Assembly: GCA_963778025.1 (NCBI GenBank)
Contig: CAVZTA010000005.1
Span: 186,001-250,000, forward strand
Direction: 5' to 3'
Source of the DNA: CAVZTA01 sp963778025
GTDB taxonomy: Bacteria > Chloroflexota > Limnocylindria > Limnocylindrales > CSP1-4
Length of the DNA: 64,000 nucleotides
The notes under the pieces are model-generated. The model did no database searches. It saw nothing but the letters and a program-made list of their open reading frames with translations, and was not told the origin of the DNA. The translations under genes were made by a program, and so were the position numbers. Shown in pieces: positions 48,444 to 57,856 of this stretch (position 1 is the stretch's first letter; the number at the start of each line of letters is the position of its first letter).

Positions 48444-49971
48444 TGCAGGATCCCGTCGGCGGTGTCGGTCACCGGCCCGGCCCCGAACTGCTCCTGCCCG
48501 ATGACCGGCTGGAGCGACAGCCCGGACGTCGTCCGTCGCGAACGCGTCGCGCAGCATGTCTCCGCCCAGGGCGTTGCCGATCGCGGCCATGATGATCCCC
48601 TGGTCGAGGCTGAGATACGAGTCCGAGACGGCGCCCGTGTCGACGTTCACCGAGTCGCGGAAGCCCCAGTGGTCGTAGATGTCGAAGTCCGACTGCAGCT
48701 TCTTGAGGTTGGCGATGCGTCGCGCCGGGCGCCCAGCGGAGCGCGAGGAACGCGGCGTGCGGCGTGACCACACCGTTGGTGTAGTCGGCGGGCGTCGGAT
48801 CGGGCTTGGCCTCATGGGCCCCCGGGCAGCCGGAGAACCCATGGTCGACGAACGTGTGCTGCTCGTTCGACGGGTAGCCGTCCGGGTTCATCCCGATCGC
48901 GTCGACACCCCAGGCGTCGTAGCCGCCCTCGGGGATGTTGGCCGGCGAGAAGCCCCAGTAGCCGTAGCCCGCGTCGACGAGGCCGAAGTGGATCTGGGTG
49001 GCGACCGTCAGCGGATGGTTGATCGCCCAGCTGTGCGGCGCCCAGACCTCCTCGGGCACGAACAGCGTCGGCATGAGCGCCTCGAACATCGAGCCGCCCC
49101 AGCCCGGGACCACGTGGTAGTCGAGGTACGGGTAGGCGCCCTCGAAGACGTCGATGCCCTCGTAGGTCCGGTGCTCACCGACCGGGCGGGTCTCCTGCCA
49201 GCTCCAGTCACAGGTATCCGGGAACGTCCGCCAGGCGCCGAAGTACTCCTTCGTCGGGAGCTCGCCCTTGGCGATGCCGATGTAGCTCGCGATGCGGCTC
49301 TCGCTGACGATGGTGTCGTAGCAGCAGGGCGACTCACCCGTCGACGGGGCGACGTGGAACGCGATGCGGTTGACGTCGGGCCGGTAGTAGAACCCGAAGT
49401 CCATCGAGTCGTAGAGCGCCGCGGCACGGTCCGGCGACCTCCGGGACGGCGCTCGCGCGACGATCTTGCAGGCCGGTGGCGAGCCAGCCGTTGTCGACCG
49501 ACGAGAGGATCGGCGTGAGCGGGCTCGCCGGTCGGCGGCCACGCGGTGAGCTTCGCGCCGGTGCGGTGGTCGTACCAGTTGTAGTACTGGCCGCTCGCCT
49601 CGTGACGCTCCATCGTCTCGAGCGGTCGTGATCGTCTTCGTGAGCTTCGGTCGACCAGCCTGTCGTGGCCGATGAACCCGAGCCGTTCGGCGACGAGCGT
49701 GCTCCACATGTAGGCGCCGATGTTCGTGGTCGACGTCTGGACGCTGCGTGGTCCCGTCGGACGAGAGGCTGTCGGCCGGTAGACCTGACTGTCGGGTCGG
49801 TCATGGCGACGAACGACGCCCACGTGTCGCGCGGCCCAGCCCATGAGGATCGAGCTGCTGGCCATCGGGTCAGCGGCGGCCGCGGCGGCCGACGAGCCGA
49901 CCAGCGAGGAGGGCGAGGATCGCGGCCGCGACGAGTGCGGGCAGGGCGAGGCGGCGAGGACCACGGGTCAC
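48440..49971 (-). CDS. Secreted GH144/glycoamylase-like enzyme, at least five frameshifts
   Basis: About 510 residues. GTG at 49971 gives a signal peptide (ALPALVAAAILALL...) 3 bp after the permease stop. Pieces in successive frames rebuild a glycoamylase-like domain (PF10091, including GH144 endo-beta-1,2-glucanases): TNIGAYMWSTLVAERLGFIG, ASGQYYNWYDHRTGAKLTAW, ILSSVDNGWLATGLQ, FGFYYRPDVNRIAFHVAPSTG, SWQETRPVGEHRTYEGIDVFEG, MPTLFVPEEVWAPHSWA, ANIPEGGYDAWGVDAIGMNPDGYPS and YLSLDQGIIMAAIGN. The domain is (alpha/alpha)6 with catalytic acids not assigned here. It acts outside the cell on a glucan, then the importer takes up the product (inference). The shift density suggests sequencing error, but a decayed gene is possible. 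Confidence 0.75.
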
Positions 49972-49974
49972 GGC

Positions 49975-50875
49975 TTACCCCTTGAGTCCGGTCGTCGCGA
50001 TGCCCTCCGTGATCCAGCGCTGCATGAGCACGAACACGATGAGCACGGGCACGACGAGCACGACCGAGCCGGCCATGAGCATCCCGTGGTCGGCCTGGAA
50101 CTGGCCGGTCGCGAACGTCGCGAGCGCTACCGGCAGCGTGTACATCTCGGGCTCCTGGGACATCACCAGCGGGTAGATGAAGGAGTTCCAGGAGCCGAGG
50201 AACGTGAGGATCCCGAGCGTCGCCAGGATCGGCGCCGCCAGGGGCATCGCGAGCTGCCAGAAGATCCGGCCCTCGCTCGCGCCGTCGATGCGGGCCGCCT
50301 CGATGAGCTCGTCGGGGATGCCCAGGAAGTACTGACGCGTGAGGAACACGCCCAGCGGCCCGGCCACGAACGGCAGGATCAGCCCGGGGTACGTGTTCAC
50401 CAGGCCCAGCGAGCTCATCAGGATGAACAGCGGGATGAGCGTCGCGCCGGCCGGCAGCATCAGCGTGGCCAGCACGAGCCCCATCACGAAGCCCTTGCCG
50501 CGCCAGCGCAGCTTGGCCAGGGCCCAGCCGAGCATCGGCGAGAAGATGAGGTTCCCGATGGTCACCGCGGCGGCCACCACGACCGAGTTGAAGAAGAACC
50601 GCGGGAAGTCGAGGCGGTCGAACAGCCGCTGGTAGTTGTCGAGCGTCGGCTGTTCGGGCAGCCACGTCGGCGGGATGCGCAGGAACTCGCCCTGGGGCTT
50701 GAACGAGCCCAGGACCATCCACAGGAACGGCGCGACCATCAGCACGAGGCCGATGAGCAGCACCACCCAGATCAGCGGGTTGGTGCGCTTCGCGCGGCCC
50801 TCGAGTCGCGCGGGCGTTGGCGGCCGCCGTGGGGCCGGCGACCGGAAGGGGCTGCTGATTCGGCAGGGCAGTCAT
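49975..50875 (-). CDS. CUT1 sugar ABC transporter permease (MalG-like), one frameshift
   Basis: About 300 residues. The ATG at 50875 follows AGGAGG, and the first 25 residues are in a different frame from the rest; an indel near 50810 joins them to the helix VVLLIGLVLMVAPFLWM. Six helices follow. The EAA loop reads IEAARIDGASEGRIFWQLAMPLAAP, the docking site for the ATPase (shown in two parts as IEAARIDGASEG and RIFWQLAMPLAAP). The end, MQRWITEGIATTGLKG, is the conserved MalG-type C-terminus. Pairs with the permease encoded upstream. Confidence 0.9.
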
Positions 50876-50888
50876 CGTCCGCTCCTCC

Positions 50889-51843
50889 TCACGCTTCCGA
50901 CCGGAGGACGCGGAACTGGATGAACGCCACCGCGGCCACGATGAGGAACAGGACCCACGCGACGGCCGCCGCATAGCCCTGGTGGAAGAACTCGAAGCCC
51001 TGCTGGTACATGTACATCGAGATCGACAGCGTCCGGTCCAGCGGGCCGCCGTCGGTCATCACGAACGGCTCCTCGAAGAGCTGGAGGTAGCCGATGGTCG
51101 TGATGACGACGATGAACAGGATCGTCGGGCGAAGGAGCGGCAGCGTGATGTGGCGGAACGACGCCCACTTGCCGGCGCCGTCCATCTCGGCCGCTTCGTA
51201 GAGGCTTCGGGGGATCGTCTGGAGGCCCGCGATGAAGATGACCATCGCGAAGCCCAGGTTCCGCCAGGCGGCCATCGTGATGATGGCGGGCATGGCGAGC
51301 GTCGGGTTCGCCAGCCACGCTGGGCCGTTGATGCCCAACGATGCCAGCGCCATGTTCACGAGGCCCTGATCCGGGTCCAGCACAAAGCGCCAGACGACGG
51401 CGATGGCAACGATGCTGGTGACGACCGGCAGGTAGTAGCCGACTCGGAACAGGGTCCGGAATCTTCTGGATCCCGCGGTCGAGCGCCATCGCCGCCGCGA
51501 GCCCCAGGACCAGGGTGAGCGGGACGCCGACGACGACGAAGTAGAAGGTGTTGAACAGCGCGGTCCAGAACGTCCCGTCCTTGATCAGGGCGAGGTAGTT
51601 GTCGAGGCCGATGAAGTCGGTACCGAGGGGGTTCCGCAGGTCACGCAACCCGAAGTCCGTGAACGACAGCACGGCCGAGGCGAACACCGGCCCGGCGAGG
51701 AACACGAAGAAGACGAGGACGAACGGGGCGGCGAACAGCCAGCCCGCGACGTTCTGGGTCGCGCGGTGGGCTCGTCGAGGCGCGTCCGTCCGCGAGCGCG
51801 CGCTGGGCGCGGTGCGGCGAAGGGTCTGCCCTCGCTGGGTCAT
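50889..51843 (-). CDS. CUT1 sugar ABC transporter permease (MalF-like), one frameshift
   Basis: About 318 residues, ATG at 51843. The N-terminal part (AGWLFAAPFVLVFFVFLAGP, FIGLDNYLALIKDGTFW) is in one frame up to about 51460 and then continues in another (MALASLGINGPAWLANP, RNLGFAMVIFIAGLQTIP). The EAA loop is present: YEAAEMDGAGKWASFRHITL followed by PLLRPT. Six helices by hydrophobicity. It forms the channel with the MalG-like partner 14 bp downstream. No ATP-binding subunit gene lies in the window; CUT1 systems often use a shared MsmK-type ATPase encoded elsewhere. Confidence 0.9.
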
Positions 51844-51867
51844 GGTCGTCCCTCCCCGGGGTCGGGA

Positions 51868-51903
51868 TCACCCCGGTCCGGGCCGCGGCCCGGACCGGGG
51901 TGA
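51868..51903. repeat. 36-bp perfect palindrome between binding-protein and permease genes
   Basis: Arms TCACCCCGGTCCGGGCC (51868-51884) and GGCCCGGACCGGGGTGA (51887-51903) around central GC form one perfect 36-bp inverted repeat. It starts 16 bp after the binding-protein stop and ends 25 bp before the permease start (leftward). A stem this strong in the mRNA can stall decay or stop part of the transcripts, giving more binding protein than permease. Confidence 0.75.
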
Positions 51904-51919
51904 GGGGTGGGTCTGGAGA

Positions 51920-53218
51920 TCAGCCGGCGCCGATCGATTGGGCCTGCTGCTGCATCTCCTGGGCGCCCTGCTCGGGAGACTCGTCGCCCGTGGTGACCTT
52001 CTCCATCGGTCTGATTGATCGCGTCCGCGACCTCTGACCAGGTCGGCGATGGCCGGCGGCGCCTTCGTCTCCTTCAGCTGCTCGCCGAACATCTGGACGT
52101 CCTTGTCGTCCTTGAGGGTGGGGTCATCCCACGCCGCCTGGACGGCGGGCAGGTCGGTGGCCTCCGTGTACCACTTGGCCTGGGTCGCCGGGTCGGACAG
52201 GTACTGGAGGAACGCCCACGCGGCGTCCTTGTTCTTGCTGTCCTTGAACACGACCATGTTGCGAGCCGCCCACGAACGAGGTGGACGAGTCCTTCTTGGG
52301 GATCGGGGCGACGGCCCACTTGCCCTCGATGTCGGCGCCGCCGGCGTCCTTGATCAGGCCGATGTGCCACGGGCCCGAGAAGAACATCGGGTGGGTGCCC
52401 TTCACGAAGGCGGGCGTGATGTCGAAGCCCTCGGGAACGGACTTCGGCGCGAGGCCCTCCTCGAAGAACGAGTCGTAGAAGCTCAGCGCGTCGACGGCCT
52501 GCGGCGAGTCGAGCGTGAAGTTGGTGCCGTTGTAGATGTCACCGCCGTTCGACCAGATGAACGGCGCCAGCTCCTGGTAGTTCTTGGTGCCGAGCGAGAT
52601 GCCCCACTGGGCGCCGCCCTTCTCCTTCATCGCCTTGGCCATGGCCTTCAGCTCGTCCCACGTCGTGGGCGGCTTGGTGATGCCGGCCTTCTCGGCGATG
52701 TCGGTCCGGTAGTAGAGCAGCCGGGTCTCGACGTACCAGGGCACGCCGTAGGCGGTGCCGTCGATCACGCCGGTGTTCCAGGCGCTCTCGAAGTAGGTGC
52801 TCGGGTCGAAGTTGGCGGGCACGGGCTCCAGGGCGCCGGTCGTGGCGAACTGGCCCATCATGTCGGTGCCCATCTGGCTGATGTCGGGCGTCTGCTTGCC
52901 GCCGATGGCGGTCTGCAGCTTCGCCACGGCCTGGCCCCAGTCGACCGGCGTGACGTTGACCTTCACGTCTGGGTACTTGGCCATGAAGTCCTTGGCCAGG
53001 ACGTCCAGCTTGGTGCCCTCGTTGCCCATCCCCCACACGGTCAGCTCGCCGGACACGGTGCCGGTGGAGACCTCGGGGGCCTGGGACGCGGGGGCCGCCG
53101 ACTGGCCCGGTGCGGTGGACGCGCCTCCGCCGCCGTTCCCGCCATCGTTCGAACCGCACGCTGCGATCGCGATCGCGGACGCGGCAAGCAGCGCGGCCAA
53201 TCGCCGCGGTGTCGCCAT
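51920..53218 (-). CDS. Sugar-binding lipoprotein of a CUT1 ABC importer, about three frameshifts
   Basis: About 433 residues. Lipobox IAACGSND (Cys ~21). Extracellular solute-binding family 1 features: GELTVWGMGNEGTKLDVLAKDF, split as GELTVWGMGNEG and TKLDVLAKDF, then the hinge region AWNTGVIDGTAYGVPWYVETR, TTWDELKAMAKAMKEKG and PMFFSGPWHIGLIKDAGG. The first 320 residues are one frame. The end continues in other frames after shifts near 52265 and 52045 (KDAAWAFLQYLSDPATQAKW, then EQGAQEMQQQAQSIGAG to the stop at 51920). Binds an oligosaccharide outside the cell for the two permeases. ATG after a GGAG site. Confidence 0.9.
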
Positions 53219-53420
53219 GTCGTGACTCCTCAGGTGACCTCCCTGTCCCCTGTCGCTCCGTCGATGACGGTCGTTCGGGAGCGGTCACGTCAGCGCGCCC
53301 CGGAGGTGCATCCGGGCTTGCAGGACGGTTGCATGCAACGAAGTCGTGAGGCGAAGTGGGCCGAGGGCATGGCGGCGGCGCGGCGGCGCTCAGCGGCCGT
53401 CGCGGGGCGGGCCGGGCCGG

Positions 53421-53896
53421 CGTCGTCGTGCATCCGATGCGGCTTGCGACGAACGAGCGGCCGCCTCACGTGCCTGGTGGCGCTCGATCGCCCCGTCCGC
53501 TGTCGAACCGTGCATCCGATGCGCGGATCGACGCTGGAAGGGCCGCGTCGAGGCTCGGGACTCGGCGCCCGACCCGGATGTTCGTCGCAGCGCGCACCGG
53601 GTGCACGCCGCTCAGCGGCCGAGGATCCGGACCTCGCTACGTTCGACCGAGCGCTCCGGCGCCGGTACGTGCGGCGGCCTGCTGCGCCCGATCGGGCGTC
53701 GTCGTGCACCCGATGCGGCTTGCGACGAACGAGCGGCCGCCTCACGTGCCTCGTGGCGCCCGATCGCCTCGTCCGGTCGCGAACGTGCATCCGATGCGCG
53801 GATCGACGCCGGAAGGGCCGCGGCGACGCTCGGGACGGCGGCGGCCGACCGGGATGTCCGTCGCAGCGCGCATCGGGTGCACGCCGCTCAGCGGCC
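53421..53896. repeat. 200-bp imperfect direct duplication in non-coding DNA
   Basis: Copy 1 (53421-53620) and copy 2 (53697-53896) have equal length, are offset by 276 bp, and are recognisably alike along their whole length. Each begins CGTCGTCGTGCA(T/C)CCGATG, has a second internal CATCCGATGCGCGGATCG, and ends with GGGTGCACGCCGCTCAGCGG. The block sits in the 804-bp gene-free region 53219-54022 between the sugar-binding gene and the next gene. Frames across it are long only because of GC content and cannot be assigned. It may be a REP-like element or a recent local duplication. Confidence 0.7.
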
Positions 53897-54022
53897 GGGC
53901 GATCCTGAACGTGCGCGGATCAGCGACCACCATCGCGGTCCCGGTCCCGGGGAGCGCCGCCGGGCATGACGAGGCCGGGCGCGGACTCTGTCGCGCGCCC
54001 GGCCGCGAGTGGCGCGGTGGCG

Positions 54023-54844
54023 CTACTTGCCCTTCTTGTTGAGCTGGACCGTCGCCTCGGTGAATGCGTCGCTGCACAGGTCATTGCAACCGAAGCCGAT
54101 CGCGATCGTGGCAGCCTTGCCACCGGCGAACAGCCCGTTGTCCGCGAACACGAACGCGTCCCAACGCTGCGTCGAGCCGTCGCACGGGGTCTCGAGGAAG
54201 GCGTCGAAGAAGCCGGTGATGAAGATCCGGCCGATCCGCTGGCGGACGTCGCCGAAGACGTCGAACAGGATCGCGTTGACGTCGCCACTGCTGCACGTCA
54301 CGGTGCCGGAGATATGGGCGACGCCGGTCTTGTCCACGGTGCCCCGCGGGTCGACCGTCACCGAGATCTCAGGAGGCGGGAATCCCTGGCTGACGACGAG
54401 ATGCAGGTTGCCGGAGGTGGCGGTGGTCGTCCCATCGCCGAATGCCAGCGCGTAATAGGTCGCTCCACCGGCCAGCGGCGCGACGACCACTTGCGGTCCG
54501 CAGGCGATCGCGTTGCCGGCGCTGGGCAGGCCGTCGAACAACAGGACGCCGACCCCGTAATCCGAGGCCGATACGTCGAACTTCACGTAATCGGTGACGG
54601 TCGGCATGATGGTGAACCACACGCCGTGAGCGAGCGCCGGCGCACCGCAGTACAGGTCGTTGAAGGCGGCCTCGTCCGTCCCGGTCGTCGCTTCGGTCGT
54701 GTCTTCCTGGAGGTCCGTTCCCCAGGCGATCGGCACGGCCCCGGCGAGGGTGTCGTTGGCCGGCACGGCGGCCGCGACGGGGACCACAGCCACGAGCGAG
54801 ACGAGGAGCGCGAGGAGCAGCGACATCAGCAACGCGCGACGCAT
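54023..54844 (-). CDS. Secreted protein with PPC-like beta domain
   Basis: 273 residues. Signal peptide with a long hydrophobic core (LLMSLLLALLVSLVAVVPVAA), likely cut near AAAVPAND. The mature N-terminal half resembles pre-peptidase C-terminal/bacterial beta-sandwich modules: NDTLAGAVPIAWGT, ALAHGVWFTIMPTVTDYVKF, DYGVGVLLFDGLP. The C-terminal half is a second beta-rich region with paired Cys (TVTCSSGD, TPCDGS, GCNDLCSD), so disulfides are likely. No enzyme motif. Ends in a basic tail. The ORF is intact and its composition differs little from neighbours. I do not recognise a specific family. Confidence 0.72.
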   Translation of the reverse strand: MRRALLMSLLLALLVSLVAVVPVAAAVPANDTLAGAVPIAWGTDLQEDTTEATTGTDEAAFNDLYCGAPALAHGVWFTIMPTVTDYVKFDVSASDYGVGVLLFDGLPSAGNAIACGPQVVVAPLAGGATYYALAFGDGTTTATSGNLHLVVSQGFPPPEISVTVDPRGTVDKTGVAHISGTVTCSSGDVNAILFDVFGDVRQRIGRIFITGFFDAFLETPCDGSTQRWDAFVFADNGLFAGGKAATIAIGFGCNDLCSDAFTEATVQLNKKGK

Positions 54845-54980
54845 GGCGGTCTCCTGCTTGTCGACGCGCGGGCTCCACCCCGGATCCGCTGCGTCGCGGC
54901 GACCTTAGGCGGTCAGCGTTAGCACGGCGTCATGCTGCCCAGTCCGATCGGCGGCCGGACCACGCGTCGCTGGGGCCTCC

Positions 54981-56513
54981 TCAGGCGGGCTGGTTGTCGA
55001 TCTGCGCCCGCTGGAGCTTGCCGCTGAAGTCGACGTACACGGCCTTCCACTCGGTGTACGTGTCGAGCGCGACGTGGCCCGCCTCGCGGTGCCCGTTCCC
55101 GGTCTCCTTCCAGCCCCCGAACGGGAGGTGCGTCTCAGCGCCCGTGGTCCCGGCGTTGACGTAGACGATGCCGGTCTCGAAGTCGCGCATCGCCCGGAAC
55201 GCGGTGTTCACATCGCGCGTGAAGATCGAGGACGACAGCCCGTACCGGGTCTGGTTCACCGCCGTCACCGCCGCGGCATAGTCCTCCACCGGCACGACCG
55301 CCAGGACCGGGCCGAAGATCTCCTCCTGGGCGATCCGGTCCATCGGTTTCACGCCGTGGAAGATCGTCGGCTGGAAGAAGTGGCCGTGCGCAAGGTCGCC
55401 GTCGGTCGCCGCAGCGCCGCCGGTCACGAGCTCCGCCTCGGACCGCCCGACATCGATATACCCGCCGACCTTGTCGAGCGCCGCGGCGTTGATGAGCGGC
55501 CCGACGTCGACCGCCTCGTCCAGCCCCGAGCCAAGGCGCAGCGCGTTCGCGCGCGTCTCCAGGCGAGCCACCAGCTCGTCGGCGACGGGCCGCTCGACGA
55601 TGACCCGCGAGCACGCCGTGCAGCGCTGGCCCGTCGTCCCGAACGCCGACCACAGGATCCCCTCGACCGCGAGGTCGAGGTCTGCGTCGCGCAGCACGAC
55701 GACGGCGTTCTTGCCGCCCAGCTCCAGCGACGTCCGCTTGAGCCGGCGCGCGGCCTTCTCCGCGATCCGCTTGCCGGTCGCGGATGAACCCGTGAACGAG
55801 ATGACCTGGACATCGGGCGACCCGACGATCGCGTCGCCCACCTCGCCGCCGGTCCCCGTGACGAGGTTCACGACGCCCGGCGGGAAGCCGGCCTCGTCCA
55901 GGAGCTCGACGAGGAGCGTGGCGCAGTGCGGCGTGTCGCTCGCGGGCTTGAACACGACCGTGTTCCCGGTCACCAGCGCCGGCATCATCTTCCAGCACGG
56001 GATGGCCATCGGGAAGTTCCAGGGCGTGATGATCCCGGCCACGCCGAGCGGCTGGCGGATGGACATCGCCCACTTGTCGGGCAGCTCGGACGGGACGGTG
56101 TCGCCGAACATCCGGCGCCCCTCACCGGCCATCAGATAGGCGATGTCGATGCCTTCCTGGACGTCGCCCCGCGCCTCGGCCAGGACCTTGCCCATCTCAC
56201 GAGTCATCGCGCGGGCGAGGCGTTCCTTGTGCTCCGCCATCAGCTGCGCGAAGCGGTAGAGGAGCTCGCCGCGCTTGGGGGCCGGCGTCGCGCGCCAGGC
56301 CGGGAACGCCATCTCGGCGGCGCGGACGGCCATCGCGACGTCGGCAGGGGTGCCCTGCTGGAACCGGCCGATGAGGTCGCGCCGATCCGCCGGATTCCGG
56401 CTCTCGAATGTGGCGCCCGATGACGACGCCACCCACGCACCGGCGATGAACAGCTGGAACGTCGGCGCCTCTGGGGCGCCGGCTGCGGTGGGTCGGTCGA
56501 TGGCCTGGGTCAC
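54981..56513 (-). CDS. Aldehyde dehydrogenase (AASADH-like)
   Basis: 510 residues, intact. ALDH features: N-terminal ATFESRNPADRRDLIGRF, GVAGIITPWNFPMAIPCWK, FKPASDTPHCATLL, SFTGSSATGKRI, SLELGGKNAVVVL with the general-base Glu, and the catalytic Cys in TTGQRCTACSRVIVE. Later EEIFGPVLAVVPV and LPFGGWKETGNGHREAG. The last 25 residues, through TEWKAVYVDFSGKLQRAQID, match the aminoadipate-semialdehyde-type branch that I associate with lysine catabolism, but substrate is not certain. NAD(P)+-dependent oxidation of an aldehyde to the acid. Single gene: 138 bp separate it from the next on one side. Confidence 0.93.
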   Translation of the reverse strand: MTQAIDRPTAAGAPEAPTFQLFIAGAWVASSSGATFESRNPADRRDLIGRFQQGTPADVAMAVRAAEMAFPAWRATPAPKRGELLYRFAQLMAEHKERLARAMTREMGKVLAEARGDVQEGIDIAYLMAGEGRRMFGDTVPSELPDKWAMSIRQPLGVAGIITPWNFPMAIPCWKMMPALVTGNTVVFKPASDTPHCATLLVELLDEAGFPPGVVNLVTGTGGEVGDAIVGSPDVQVISFTGSSATGKRIAEKAARRLKRTSLELGGKNAVVVLRDADLDLAVEGILWSAFGTTGQRCTACSRVIVERPVADELVARLETRANALRLGSGLDEAVDVGPLINAAALDKVGGYIDVGRSEAELVTGGAAATDGDLAHGHFFQPTIFHGVKPMDRIAQEEIFGPVLAVVPVEDYAAAVTAVNQTRYGLSSSIFTRDVNTAFRAMRDFETGIVYVNAGTTGAETHLPFGGWKETGNGHREAGHVALDTYTEWKAVYVDFSGKLQRAQIDNQPA

Positions 56514-56651
56514 GCGGAGCCTCCGGGGGTCAGGCGTGTCGTGGCGGTGACGTCGACGGTCGCGGCGGTGACGACCGCGGCGGCGATGATAATCGCCGGC
56601 GATCCGGGTTCCGGACGGCGCCGGATCATGGGCGGCGTCACGTGCCGCGGG

Positions 56652-57113
56652 TCACGAGTGGCGCGCCCCGAGGCGCCAGCGGGTCGCCGTGGGCATGTCG
56701 CGCCAGGCGAGGACCGTCTCCGGGTCGATCCGGGCGAGCCCACCGTGACCTGACGGGCCCCAGTCGTCCGGCGTGGGCGTGTAGCCCTCGTACTTCGCCG
56801 CGAACGCCGCGCACAGCGCGGTCGCAAGCTCGCCCGTCGGCTGGACCAGCTCGGCCGTGCCGCTGACGATGACGACATCGTCGACGTCGTCCAGGTGCAC
56901 CTGCACGCGCCGTTCATGGGCGAGGTTGCGCATCTTCGCGGTCTCGGGCGCGCCGGTCTCGAGGTACAGGTCGTGGTCGACCATGACGCCCCACACGGGC
57001 ACGACATGCGGCCGCCCATCGGGCGTGACCGTGCCCAGCCAGTAGCCGCCGGCCGCGGTCAGGCGCTCGACGACATGCGCCCAGTCGACGAGCTGGCCAC
57101 CCTCCTGCGGCAC
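56652..57113 (-). CDS. PPOX-class flavin- or F420-binding protein
   Basis: 153 residues from a GTG at 57113 that lies just before the conserved part; the ribosome site is weak and a start farther up is possible. Split-barrel features: GGYWLGTVTPDGRPHVVPVWGV, LYLETGAPETAKMRNLAHE, VQVHLDDVDDVVIVSGTAEL (each shown in part). The fold binds FMN, F420 or haem; its N-terminus and length fit F420-dependent reductases of the PPOX superfamily. The upstream neighbour is a broken thiolase gene, so it is not evidently part of that pathway. Confidence 0.8.
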   Translation of the reverse strand: MPQEGGQLVDWAHVVERLTAAGGYWLGTVTPDGRPHVVPVWGVMVDHDLYLETGAPETAKMRNLAHERRVQVHLDDVDDVVIVSGTAELVQPTGELATALCAAFAAKYEGYTPTPDDWGPSGHGGLARIDPETVLAWRDMPTATRWRLGARHS

Positions 57114-57172
57114 GCCGTAGGCGGCGGGTGGGCTGGTCGGGCGCTCCGCCCGAGGAGGATCCCGGAACGCGT

Positions 57173-57415
57173 TCAGACGCGCTCGACCGCCATCGCGACC
57201 GAGCCGCCGCCGCCGAGGCACAGCGTCGCCATGCCGTAGCGGCCCCGCCGCCGGTCCAGCTCGTGGACGAGCGTCGTGAGGATCCGCGCGCCGCTGGCGC
57301 CGATGGGATGGCCCAGCGCGATGGCGCCGCCGTTGACGTTGACCTTCGACCAGTCGAACCCGAGCTCGTTGCCGTCGGCCAGCGTCTGGGCGGCGAAGGC
57401 TTCGTTGATCTGGTC
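57173..57415 (-). pseudogene. Thiolase C-terminal remnant
   Basis: Only the last about 80 residues of an acetyl-CoA acetyltransferase are recognisable: INEAFAAQTLADGNELGF, NGGAIALGHPIGASGARIL with the catalytic His, and TLCLGGGGSVAMAVERV with the second catalytic Cys. The N-terminal 300 residues, including the nucleophile Cys, are absent; upstream of about 57415 the sequence is unrelated and repetitive. There is no usable start at the junction. It is either a truncated pseudogene or the result of a mis-assembly that deleted the 5' part. It lies between acyl-CoA dehydrogenase and the PPOX gene on the same strand, where a complete beta-oxidation thiolase would be expected. Confidence 0.75.
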
Positions 57416-57856
57416 GTCGTCGGGATCTGGGTCGCCGTCGCGGACGACCGCACGAACCGGCGCCATCTCGCCCAGTCGCGACGGTTGCTGCGAGGAGCAT
57501 TCCCGGCGGATGGCCATGCGATGCGCGCCTGGCTGCGCGACCCGGCGATGCCCATCGCCGCGCTGTCGTTCCTGACACCCGCTCGCAGCGCGAGCACTCG
57601 CCAGCGGGTGCGTCGTTCGGGCACGACGCAAGGATCGCGGCCGCACTCCGAACCCTCTCAAGGCTCGGCACGCGAGCATCCGACAGGGACGTTCACACCC
57701 GATGGTGGCGAGCGCTCCGGACACGAGCATCTGACAGGAGCCTGACCATGGCGGTGGCAAGCGCGCCGGACGCGAGCATCTGACAGGGGCACCGGCACGG
57801 ATGGGTGCCGAACGCGCGACGCGGACAGGTGGCAGGGATGCGTTTCCGGGAGGGGC
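57416..57856. repeat. Non-coding region with three ~50-bp repeats
   Basis: The motif GAGCATC(C/T)GACAGG recurs at 57674, 57725 and 57774, spaced 51 and 49 bp, with further similarity between copies 2 and 3 (GCGGTGGC or GGTGGCGAGCG-type flanks and CCGGAC before each). No gene is visible. The array abuts the thiolase remnant and precedes the acyl-CoA dehydrogenase stop. Confidence 0.6.

Noticed and set aside
53420..53790. Zinc-ribbon-like Cys-x-x-Cys peptides in frames over the duplication (CIRCGLRRTSGRLTC)
   Set aside because: They arise from the same repeated DNA read in one of several equally open frames; no start signal or codon bias.
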